A model generated the notes under the pieces. That model saw only the letters and a list, made by a program, of their open reading frames with translations, had not been told where the DNA came from and did not search any database. Below, piece by piece: positions 43,611 through 51,849 of a stretch of DNA of 64,000 nt. The number at the start of each line of letters is the position of its first letter. The stretch's first letter is position 1. The stretch comes from JAPEKQ01 sp964516845. GTDB taxonomy: Bacteria > Joyebacterota > Joyebacteria > Joyebacterales > Joyebacteraceae. Location of the stretch: contig CAZEXP010000002.1 in assembly GCA_964516845.1 (NCBI GenBank), forward strand, positions 62,001 through 126,000, read 5' to 3'. The translations under genes and the position numbers were made by a program.

Positions 43611-44474
43611 CTAGAGCAGTCTCTCCTGGAACCTCTCGATGCTCAGCGGCGCCGAGCCCTCGTAGTGGTTGTTGACGTTGACGTACACATTCACTCCCCG
43701 GCTGAGCAGATCCTTCGTCACACCGGCAATAGCCGACAGCTCGTCGTCTTTCGGCGCCACGATGCGGTCCCAGACCTTGCCCGTGTGCTTCTCGATGCCC
43801 TGGCGGTTCGGGCCGTGCAGCCGGATGACGACGGTGTCGCGCTTCGCCAGCTCATCTCTCCACGTGATGTAGAGCTCGACGATCGACGGCATGTAGTAGC
43901 CCTGGAGCAGCACGGGAATGACCGAGTGCTTCTCAATGAGCTCGAAGAACGGACCGTCGAGCCACTTAGGGTTCCTGAGTTCCACACCGAACCTGTATCC
44001 CCCGGGCAGCCCTTCGAGGAACGGACCGAGCACTTCGAGGAACGCCTTCTTCGACTTCATCTTCTGCCGGTTGAGGTACTCGAACTGGAACATCACCGGA
44101 CCGAGCGTGTCTCGCATGGGCTCGAGCGTCTCGAGAAACCGCTCCACAAGCTCGAGCGAGAGGAAGTGCGGGTTCGGCTCGAGCTCCTGCATCTTCGATT
44201 TGCGGTAGTGGTGCGTCAGCGTGACGCTGTTCGGCGCCTTGACGGTGAACCGGAACGTATCCGGGACGGCGGCGCAGTACGACGCGACGTCCGATGCGTC
44301 CGGCAGACGCACGGTGTCACCCTTGAACAGCGACCAGAACCATTGATCGATCTCGACGGTGTCGTACTTCGCCGCGTACTCCGCCAGGAAGTCGATACCC
44401 TCGGGGGCCGAATAGACCAGACCGGTCCACGACCGGTACTTCCAGCTGGAGGTCCCGATCCTCAGTTCAACCAT
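43611..44474 (-). CDS. DUF72 family TIM-barrel protein
   Basis: 287 residues. DUF72 marks: RIGTSSWKYRSWTGLVYS, AKYDTVEIDQWFWSLFK, FRFTVKAPNSVTLTHHY, GPVMFQFEYLN, YRFGVELRNPKW and VVIRLHGPNRQGIEK, ending YVNVNNHYEGSAPLSIERF. The function is not established; the fold resembles TIM-barrel endonucleases. ATG 44474 has AGGAG 4 bases upstream and overlaps the 2H-phosphoesterase stop by 8 bases. Confidence 0.93.
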   Translation of the reverse strand: MVELRIGTSSWKYRSWTGLVYSAPEGIDFLAEYAAKYDTVEIDQWFWSLFKGDTVRLPDASDVASYCAAVPDTFRFTVKAPNSVTLTHHYRKSKMQELEPNPHFLSLELVERFLETLEPMRDTLGPVMFQFEYLNRQKMKSKKAFLEVLGPFLEGLPGGYRFGVELRNPKWLDGPFFELIEKHSVIPVLLQGYYMPSIVELYITWRDELAKRDTVVIRLHGPNRQGIEKHTGKVWDRIVAPKDDELSAIAGVTKDLLSRGVNVYVNVNNHYEGSAPLSIERFQERLL

Positions 44475-45078
44475 CGGTCTCCTCGTCCGCGACGTCCCCG
44501 GACACACCAGGCATGTCGCCTGTCGGCACCCGGGCTTCCTCCAGAGGGAACACCTGCCGGCGGCGCCACATCCCCTCCTCGTGCGTCATCAGCGACACCT
44601 CGCGGACGTCCACCGTGATGATCTCCTCCCGCATGGCCACCTCTACCTCCGTGCAGATCCGAGCGAGCTCCGCCGGCTCCTCCGCGTGCGCGACCGTCAG
44701 ATGCGGATCGGGCTCGTCCACGGCACCGCCGTAGGGTGGATAGTCCGGGTAGCGTCCGCACGTCACCTCGGTGAGGCGATCGAGAGGCTCTCTCGGCTCC
44801 GGCACAAGGAAGAGCACGTCCGAGAACTGGCCAAGCCGAGGAAGCGTGAACGTGAACCGCGGAACCTTCGAGTAGAGCTCCCACAGATCCGCCAACAACT
44901 CCTCGGTGATGTCCTCGACACCAACGAACGGGAAGAGCACCGTGATGTGAGCGGGCATTCCAAGCGGCGCCACGGGATCATACCGCTGGCGGAACGGGCC
45001 GACGAGTTCCTCGGCCTGCGGCACCTCAATGACGAGCGCCGATGTTCCCTTCGCTGAGGCCGCCCCCTTCGCCTTCAC
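44467..45078 (-). CDS. 2H phosphoesterase (2'-5' RNA ligase family)
   Basis: 203 residues with the two catalytic H-x-T motifs: AHITVLFPF and PHLTVAHAEEP. Family members hydrolyse cyclic phosphodiesters or join RNA 2'-5'. The C-terminal ~20 residues are acidic and have no motif. GTG start; CGGAGG lies 4 bases upstream and it overlaps the nitroreductase stop (GTGA). Confidence 0.88.
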   Translation of the reverse strand: MKAKGAASAKGTSALVIEVPQAEELVGPFRQRYDPVAPLGMPAHITVLFPFVGVEDITEELLADLWELYSKVPRFTFTLPRLGQFSDVLFLVPEPREPLDRLTEVTCGRYPDYPPYGGAVDEPDPHLTVAHAEEPAELARICTEVEVAMREEIITVDVREVSLMTHEEGMWRRRQVFPLEEARVPTGDMPGVSGDVADEETDG

Positions 45079-46016
45079 GCGACCTCCGAGTCATCGAGCT
45101 CCCACTCGTACTCGTACGGCTCAAGACATCTGAACCCGGCGTCTTTGAGTGACTTCAGAGCCGATTCGTTGAAGACCGGCATCAGATCGGCACGGTAGTG
45201 CAGACCGAAGTAGCGCTGGGCCATCGTGATGAACCCGCGGTCTGCGATTCCGCTGACGGTCTTCGCCGCCTCGTCGTCGCCGTGGATGCGGCGGACGACC
45301 TTCTCGATGGTTGCGACGCGCTCGGCCAACGCCTCGATCTCCGCGTGGTTGTACTTCGCGGCGTATGCCGCTCGCAGTTCATCGTCCGGAAGCTCCGTAT
45401 ACCGCTCGGCGTGAACGAACACGGGCGGCGGCAGCTTCCGGCGTGGTTCCGGGCGCGTCTTCGGATATCCGAGGCTCAGAAGCACGACCGGGAAGACGCC
45501 GGCGGGCATGCCAAGCATCTCGCGGAGCTCGGTGAAACTCGACATGATGCTCCCGACGTAGACCGAGCCGAGCCCGAGTGCATCTGCCGCCGTGCAGATG
45601 TTCTGCGCCGCGATGACGGTGTCCTGGAGCGCGATCCAGAACGACATGAATGCGTCGCGCGCGGAGAACGGAGCGCCTTCGAGTCTCGCCCACCGCTCGA
45701 GCCTGTGGTAATCGATGCAGAAAACGAGAGCCACGGGAGCGCGCGAGATGAACCGCTGCGCGCCGCACATCTCCGTCAGCCGGTCCTTCGTGTCCTGTTC
45801 GCGCACAGCGATGATCGAGTACGGCTGGAGGTTCCCGCCGGTCGGCGCGTGAGCCGCCGCACGCATGATGTCGTTGAAGACGTCGTCCGGGATCTCGCGG
45901 CTCTCGAAGTCACGAACGCTTGCGCGCTCGAGAAGCAGTCGCATCGTGTCGTTCTCGTGGCCCCCGGCGCTGCCGTGAGGACCGTGGTGGGACGGCATCT
46001 CGCTGCTGTTGGTCAT
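45075..46016 (-). CDS. Nitroreductase family FMN oxidoreductase
   Basis: 313 residues. Nitroreductase marks: ERASVRDFESREIPDDVFND, AAAHAPTGGNLQPYSIIAV, AALQDTVIAAQNICTAADAL-type helix and GLGSVYVGSIMSSFTELREM, then GVFPVVLLSLGYP. The C-terminal ~90-residue extension (from DDELRAAYAAKYNHAEIEAL) is specific to a NfrA2-like subgroup. It likely uses NAD(P)H to reduce flavin-linked substrates. ATG 46016 has GGAGG 4 bases upstream. Confidence 0.9.
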   Translation of the reverse strand: MTNSSEMPSHHGPHGSAGGHENDTMRLLLERASVRDFESREIPDDVFNDIMRAAAHAPTGGNLQPYSIIAVREQDTKDRLTEMCGAQRFISRAPVALVFCIDYHRLERWARLEGAPFSARDAFMSFWIALQDTVIAAQNICTAADALGLGSVYVGSIMSSFTELREMLGMPAGVFPVVLLSLGYPKTRPEPRRKLPPPVFVHAERYTELPDDELRAAYAAKYNHAEIEALAERVATIEKVVRRIHGDDEAAKTVSGIADRGFITMAQRYFGLHYRADLMPVFNESALKSLKDAGFRCLEPYEYEWELDDSEVA

Positions 46017-46041
46017 GCAACCTCCGGGTGTTGTGCGCCGG

Positions 46042-46923
46042 CTATGTCGTGAGCCGCTGTTCCGGCTCGTCTGGCTCAATGTGGACGACGACCTCGAGCA
46101 CGTCACACCCGCACTCGAGCACTCTAACCTTCACCGCCTCCGCGACGTCGTGCCCGTGCTGAACGGACATCGTCGGGTCGACAAGCACATGGACATCGAC
46201 AGCGACCCGCCCCCCGAGCTTCCTGGCGCGCATCTCGTGGTGAATGCGCACACCCGGCGTCCCGGCGATGCACTTGTTGATACGGTCCATGATCTCGCCG
46301 GATGGCGCGCTGTCGACGAGCTCCTCCAGACTCTCACGCATGATGCTGACGGCAACGACCGCGAGGAAGGCTGCCAGCACGATGGCGACGACGTGATCGA
46401 GGAAGGCCCACGCCGGTCCCCCGAGGAGCACCCCCGCCAGACCGGCCGCCGCTGCGACCGATGTGAACGCATCCGTCCGGTGATGCCACGCATTGGCGAG
46501 GAGCGAGGAATCCCGCTCCCGCTCTCCCACGGCACGGGTCACGCGGTAGAGAAGCTCCTTGAGCGGGATGGAGACGAGCGCCATGGCGAGCGGCACCGCC
46601 GCTCGTATCACACCGTGCGGCTGGCGAAGCGTCGCGATCGCGGACCACGCGATCCACGCCGCGGCTGCGAACAGCGAGACACCCACGAACGCCGCGACCA
46701 GGGTCGTGACCCGCCGGTGTCCGTACTGGTGATTGGCGTCCGCGGGCCTGTCGGACACGCGGAGACCGGCGAGCACCATCACGTCGGTGACAAGGTCGGA
46801 CAAACTGTGGAGCCCGTCAGCCAGGATGATCTGACTCCCGAACAGGACACCCGATACGATCTTCCCTGCCGCGAGACTCGTGTTGATCCAGAATCCGAGC
46901 CATGTCACACCCTGTCTGGTCAT
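46042..46923 (-). CDS. Cation diffusion facilitator (CDF) transporter
   Basis: 293 residues with six TM helices and a cytoplasmic C-terminal domain. The metal-site motifs are ADGLHSLSDLVTD (HxxxD in TM2) and NAWHHRTDAFTS (HxxxD in TM5). The C-terminal part (VRIHHEMRARKLGGRVAVDV, VHVLVDPTMSVQHGHDVAEA) is the ZT-dimer domain. It exports Zn2+, Fe2+ or Mn2+, not resolvable here. GGGGGAG lies 7 bases upstream of the ATG. Confidence 0.94.
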   Translation of the reverse strand: MTRQGVTWLGFWINTSLAAGKIVSGVLFGSQIILADGLHSLSDLVTDVMVLAGLRVSDRPADANHQYGHRRVTTLVAAFVGVSLFAAAAWIAWSAIATLRQPHGVIRAAVPLAMALVSIPLKELLYRVTRAVGERERDSSLLANAWHHRTDAFTSVAAAAGLAGVLLGGPAWAFLDHVVAIVLAAFLAVVAVSIMRESLEELVDSAPSGEIMDRINKCIAGTPGVRIHHEMRARKLGGRVAVDVHVLVDPTMSVQHGHDVAEAVKVRVLECGCDVLEVVVHIEPDEPEQRLTT

Positions 46924-46967
46924 CGCCGTTCTCCCCCGCGCGTGAGACCACTCGTCCGTCTGGTGCG

Positions 46968-46996
46968 ATTGTGCCCTGACAGCGAGCGTGATTCAA
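46968..46996 (-). promoter_or_regulatory. Promoter of the CDF operon
   Basis: TTGAAT (46991-46996), 17-base spacer, CACAAT (46968-46973) on the minus strand, 45 bases upstream of the CDF ATG. It probably also drives the nitroreductase, 2H, DUF72 and following genes. Confidence 0.5.
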
Positions 46997-47025
46997 GGCC
47001 AACACTGGGATGATCCCGGAATTCA

Positions 47026-47034
47026 TGATAGAAT
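47026..47034 (+). promoter_or_regulatory. Extended -10 promoter of the beta-helix gene
   Basis: TGATAGAAT (TGnTAGAAT) 46 bases upstream of the preferred ATG 47080. No good -35. It supports the 47080 start, since ATG 47050 would leave almost no leader. Confidence 0.5.
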
Positions 47035-47079
47035 AGCAGAAACTGCGCGATGAACACCGGGTTCCGGAGTGATGCACCG

Positions 47080-49299
47080 ATGCGCACTGCAAGGACGCGC
47101 CCGATAAAAACGCTCCTGCCGTTTCTCGCTCTCGTGGTCCTGACCACATCCGCGAGTGCCGTGTCGCTCCGTGAGGCCTACGAAACCGCGGGTCCCGGCG
47201 GCGGCTATGACCGCCTCGTCACGCTCCAGACCGGTCGGGTCTACACAGGCGGCCTTCTCATCGGTCCGGTTCTCTCGCCGCGCGGCTGGGGTCTCGAAGG
47301 TGAGCCCGGCGAGGACGTCAAGATCGTGGGCAACGGCGCCATCCTCGACCTGCGCGGCGAGCAGATCTGCATCTCCTACTGCGACAACCGTCTCGACATC
47401 GAGGACTGCGTCATTCTCCGCGGCAACATCCGCTTCCGCGGCATCGACACGTTCGACCACTACGAGATCCCGACGGGCTCCGTCCGCTACTGCACGTTCT
47501 ATGAACCCCACGACTACGGCGTGCGTCTCCAGGGCACGGGGTCGGGCGTCACGCTCGAGCGCAACATAGTCGTCGACGCGGTCTCCACGGGACCCGACTT
47601 CCTCTATGTCAACGGCTGGTCGAGCGACTGGTTGCCCACCGGCGCGAGCTTCGCGCCGAGCGTCCAGACGGGGCTCTACGGCTACGCGACCATCTGCGAC
47701 AACTGGACCTACCACAGCGACTACCATGCGAACTCCGACTCACTCCGCCACTTCGTGTTCCTCTGCGAGTATGGCTGAGTGATTCCGACGGCCTGGCCGG
47801 AGGCCGGGCAATGGCCGAACGACAACATCATCGGGACCGACCCGCAGCTGTCCGATCCGGACAAGCTCGATTTCACGCTCAAGAGCGGCTCCCCCGCCGT
47901 CGGGTACGGATGCCAGACATTCGCATCGTCTCCGCCGGCGATTCGGCTGGCGGGAAGCGAAACGGCGTCACGCCTGCCCGCTGCCGGCGATCCCGGCCTG
48001 TGCAGCGCCGCGAGCGCTTCCGTCCCTGCTCACCGCACGCGAAGCCTCATCGAAGTATCGGGCGACCTGACGGTCGACACGCTCTGGGACGCGGACACGG
48101 TTCGCGTGACCGGCAACATCACGGTCGTTCACCCGGCGACGCTCACGGTCGCCGCGGGGGCGAACATCGTCTTCGAGGACCACTACTCACTCACCGTGCT
48201 CGGTCGCATACTCGCCATCGGCACCGCCTGTGATCCGATCCTGTTCACAACGGACGAACCGGAGGCCTTCGCGCCCGACTCGACGACGACCGGCTCGTGG
48301 GCCGGCATCCGATTCCCGTGGACGCCGGCCGCAACAGGCGAATCGCGGCTCGAGTGGTGCACGCTGGAGTACGCGAAGTCGGTGGACGGTGACGGTCCCG
48401 GGGGCGCCATCACGTCGGAGGGATACTCGAATCTGCTGGTGAGGAACTGCATTCTCAGATCGAACGCCGCGGTCTACGGCGGGGCCGTCGCCTGCACGCA
48501 CCAGGCTGCGCCGGCCTTCGTCAACTGCCTCTTCGCAGGGAACCGCGCGTTCTGGCACGGCTCGGCCATCTACAGCGAGTACGGATATCCGTACATCGTT
48601 TCCTGCACCTTCGCCGACAACCACGTCGACAACGGCAACCAGTACGAGCGGACCGGCGTCGTGCACAACCACATCGGCAAACCTTCGATGATCGGCTCTG
48701 TCGTGTGGGGGAACATCTCCCCGTACTACCTGCCCGGCGAACTGACGGAGTGCAAGCCGTTCTACACGACCTACTCGTGCGTCGAGGAGGGCGGCGGCGG
48801 GACCGGCAGCATCGACGCTGACCCGCTCTACACCGGGTTCGGGCCGGCGGCCTTCTCCCCCGTCCCCTGGTCACCGTGCGTCAACGCGGGGCCGGCGGAC
48901 ACGACCGCTCTCAGACTTCCGACCGGCGATCTGGTCGACGGCGCGCGTATCGCCGAAGGGCGAGTCGACATGGGCTGCTACGAACCGGTCCCGATGACCG
49001 TCGTCGACCCGATGGAGCCGACGCTCGCACTCTCGGCGCCGTTCCCAAACCCGACGCGCGGCCGCTGCGAACTCGCGTTCTCTCTGGCGACGGACGCGGC
49101 ATTCTCTGTTGATGTCTATGATGTGGCCGGGCGACACGTGAGGATGCTCCACTCGGGAAGCGCTTCTCCGGGACGGCACAGTGTCACATGGGATGGCGGG
49201 AACGACTCGGGCGAGAACGTTTCGGCGGGAGTCTACTTTGCGCGGCTCTCGGTCGGCGGACACGGTGACGCCACGAGCAAGATCGTGCTCATCAGGTAG
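47080..49299 (+). CDS. Exported beta-helix protein, single gene interrupted by an in-frame TGA
   Basis: One frame runs from ATG 47080 (CGGAG upstream) through a TGA at 47776-47778 to a stop at 49297. The two open pieces (47050-47778 and 47779-49299) are in the same frame, with no gap. Part one has a signal peptide (LLPFLALVVLTTSASA) and early helix rungs (GNGAILDLRG, SVRYCTFYEPHDYGVRLQG). Part two has no SD or signal peptide, continues the rungs (RNCILRSNAAVYGGAVACTH, CLFAGNRAFWHGSAIYSEYG) and ends with the FlgD-like tail (APFPNPTRGRCELAFSLA to TSKIVLIR). Full length would be 739 residues. The TGA may be a nonsense mutation, a base error or a recoded codon. Confidence 0.8.
47776..47806 (+). 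promoter_or_regulatory. In-frame TGA followed by a SECIS-like hairpin
   Basis: After the TGA, ten bases lead to the stem CGGCCT/AGGCCG (47789-47794 with 47801-47806) with loop GGCCGG. The loop starts 16 bases after the TGA, has G in its first two places, and the stem is six pairs. That fits published spacing rules for bacterial selenocysteine elements, but GC-rich DNA forms such hairpins easily. Homologue alignment would decide. Confidence 0.25.
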
Positions 49300-49302
49300 G
49301 CC

Positions 49303-50067
49303 CTACTTCCCCAGGACTTCCCTGACGAGCATCGGCATCACCTCGCCGGCCTTCCCCTGAAGGAAGATGTCCGTGTAGTCGTTCGTGTAGGTCGAGGGGA
49401 TCGTGTTGACTTCGATAATCGGCTTCCCGACACGCTTGGCCGCGAGCGGCACGTGCGCCGCGGGCAGCACCTCACCCATCGTCCCGATGACCAACGCGAG
49501 CGACGACGCCTCGGCCGCGTCGAACGACGCCTGCGCCACGTCCTCCGGGATCACTTCGCTGAAGAACACGAAGTCCGGTTTGAGCACACCACCGCAGCCC
49601 CCGCACATCGGAAGCGGCGCTTCGAGGTCTGCATATTTGCGTTCGTAGACGACGCCACACTTCATGCAGTGGAGCGTCTCCGTCGTACCGTGGAACTCGA
49701 GCACGTTCCGGCTTCCGGCCGCCTGATGGAGCCCGTCGATGTTCTGCGTCACGACGGCCCGCACGAACCCGGCCCTCTCGAGCTCGACGATAGCCGTGTG
49801 CGCCGGATTCGGCACCGCATGCATGATCGCATCGAAGAAGAGCTCCTTGACTATCGGCCAGCACACCTCCGGCTCACGCATGAAGCGGCCGAGTTCGATG
49901 AAGCTCGGGTCGTGTGTCTCCCACAGACCGTCGGGCCCCCTGAACGGCGGCACGCCGCTCTCGACCGAGATACCCGCGCCCGTGAAGACGAGGATATTCC
50001 CCAACCGCCTGATGAGGGCCGCCGCCTCCTTGAGGAGGGCAATGTCCACCGTGTTGTCCTGCGTCAT
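49303..50067 (-). CDS. cobB: NAD-dependent protein deacylase (sirtuin)
   Basis: 254 residues. NAD-binding GAGISVESGVPPFRG (30-44), TQNIDGLHQAAG (about 107-118), catalytic His126 in EFHGTTE and a zinc site C134, C137, C155 and C158. It removes acyl groups from lysines. The start (MTQDNTVDIALLKEAA) has GAAGGG 7 bases upstream. It begins 3 bases after the glnS stop and its stop is 3 bases from that of the convergent beta-helix gene. Confidence 0.95.
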   Translation of the reverse strand: MTQDNTVDIALLKEAAALIRRLGNILVFTGAGISVESGVPPFRGPDGLWETHDPSFIELGRFMREPEVCWPIVKELFFDAIMHAVPNPAHTAIVELERAGFVRAVVTQNIDGLHQAAGSRNVLEFHGTTETLHCMKCGVVYERKYADLEAPLPMCGGCGGVLKPDFVFFSEVIPEDVAQASFDAAEASSLALVIGTMGEVLPAAHVPLAAKRVGKPIIEVNTIPSTYTNDYTDIFLQGKAGEVMPMLVREVLGK

Positions 50068-50070
50068 CGT

Positions 50071-51822
50071 CTAGCCCTTCGCCTGCGCCTTCTGGATCCT
50101 GCCCCAGGTGTCCCTCAGACCCACGGAGCGATTGAACACGAGCCGGTCGGGTCTCGAATCGACGGAGTCGGGTGTGAAGTACCCGTTCCGGAGGAACTGG
50201 TACGGCACACCGGCCACCGCGTCGCGGAGCCCGGGCTCGAGCATGCATACGGTCAGCACCTTCAGCGATTCCGGGTTGAGCAGGCCTGCGAAATCGAACG
50301 TCCTCGACGGCGGCTCGTCACCCGCGGCGCCTGCTGCGGCATCGTCGGGAGCCGTCACGACCTCCTCGTCGACCGCCTCCTCGCGGAACAGGTAGTCGAA
50401 CAACCGAACCTCCGCCGGCACGGCGTGTTCCGCGGAGACCCAGTGGAGCGTGCCCTTGACCCGCCGCCCGTCCGGCGCGTCCCCGCCGCGGGATCCCGGA
50501 TCGTACGTACACCGGAGTTCCACGACCTCTCCCGCATCGTTCTTCACGACGTCGGTGCACGTGATGAGACAGGCGTGCTTGAGCCTCACTTCGCTCCCGG
50601 GCGAGAGACGGAAGAACTTCTTCGGCGGATCCTCCATGAAGTCCGCGCGTTCGATGTAGACCGTGCGTGAGAACGGAAGCATCCGCGTCCCTGCCGACTC
50701 GTCCTCCGGGTTGTTGATCGCCTCGAACTCCTCGGTCTGGCCGTCAGGGTAGTTCTCGATAGTGACCTTGAGCGGATCGAGAACGGCCATCACCCGCAGT
50801 GCGCGGCGGTTGAGATCTTCGCGGAGACAGTGCTCGAGGAGCTCGACCTCGATGGTCGTCGGGGTCTTCGCCACTCCAACGCGCCCGAGGAAATCGCGGA
50901 TGGCCTCCGGCGTGTACCCGCGCCTCCGCATTCCCGACAGCGTCGGCATCCTCGGGTCGTCCCACCCCGAGACGTGACCGTCCTCAACGAGCGTCAGGAG
51001 CTTCCGCTTCGAAAGCACCGTCCGCGTGATGTTCAGCCTCGCGAACTCGAGCTGCTGCGGATGGTAGACGCCGAGTTCGTCCAGGAACCAATCATAGAGC
51101 GCGCGATGATCCTCAAACTCGATGGAGCAGTTCGAGTGGGTGATCCGCTCGATCGAATCGGACAGGCAGTGCGTGAAATCGTACATCGGGTAGATGCACC
51201 ACGCGTCGCCCGTCCGGTGATGCGTCGCATGGAGGACACGGTACATGACGGGATCACGCATATTGATGTTCGGACTGGCCATGTCAATCTTCGCCCGGAG
51301 TGTGTGGACGCCGTCGGGGAACTCGCCGGCGCGCATCCGAGCGAACAGCTCGAGGTTCTCATCGACCGTGCGATCCCTGTACGGACTCTTCCGACCCGGC
51401 TCGGTCAACGTCCCGCGATACTCGCGCATCTCGTTCTGCGTGAGATCGCAGACATATGCCTTGCCGAGATTGATGAGCTGGACGGCGAAGTCATGGAGCT
51501 GTTCGAAGTAGTCCGAGGCGTAGTGGAGCCTGTCGTCCCAGTCGAACCCGAGCCAGCGGATGTCGGCCTGGATCTGCTCGACGTACTCCGTTTCTTCGGT
51601 GCATGGATTCGTGTCGTCGAATCTGAGATTGCACAGCCCGCCGTACTCCCCGGCGATGGAGAAGTTCAGATTGAAGGCCTTCGCATGGCCGATGTGGAGA
51701 TTGCCGTTCGGCTCCGGGGGAAAGCGCGTCTGCACGCGACCCTCATACCGGCCGGACGCCAGGTCCTCCTCCACCTTCGCCCGCACGAAATCCAGGCTCC
51801 TCTTCTCCTCCGGGTTCGTCAC
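50071..51822 (-). CDS. glnS: Glutaminyl-tRNA synthetase
   Basis: 583 residues. Class I synthetase motifs: PPEPNGNLHIGHAKAFNLNF (HIGH at 43-46) and VLSKRK (269-274). RFDDTNPCTEETEYVEQI and WCIYPMYDFTHCLSDSIE mark the GlnRS branch rather than GluRS. The C-terminal anticodon-binding beta-barrels carry a low-complexity Ala/Asp insert (VVTAPDDAAAGAAGDEPPS). GTG start with GGGG 8 bases upstream. It makes Gln-tRNA directly. Confidence 0.95.
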   Translation of the reverse strand: MTNPEEKRSLDFVRAKVEEDLASGRYEGRVQTRFPPEPNGNLHIGHAKAFNLNFSIAGEYGGLCNLRFDDTNPCTEETEYVEQIQADIRWLGFDWDDRLHYASDYFEQLHDFAVQLINLGKAYVCDLTQNEMREYRGTLTEPGRKSPYRDRTVDENLELFARMRAGEFPDGVHTLRAKIDMASPNINMRDPVMYRVLHATHHRTGDAWCIYPMYDFTHCLSDSIERITHSNCSIEFEDHRALYDWFLDELGVYHPQQLEFARLNITRTVLSKRKLLTLVEDGHVSGWDDPRMPTLSGMRRRGYTPEAIRDFLGRVGVAKTPTTIEVELLEHCLREDLNRRALRVMAVLDPLKVTIENYPDGQTEEFEAINNPEDESAGTRMLPFSRTVYIERADFMEDPPKKFFRLSPGSEVRLKHACLITCTDVVKNDAGEVVELRCTYDPGSRGGDAPDGRRVKGTLHWVSAEHAVPAEVRLFDYLFREEAVDEEVVTAPDDAAAGAAGDEPPSRTFDFAGLLNPESLKVLTVCMLEPGLRDAVAGVPYQFLRNGYFTPDSVDSRPDRLVFNRSVGLRDTWGRIQKAQAKG

Positions 51823-51849
51823 GAAGTCTGCCCCATGATGTAACCCTCC

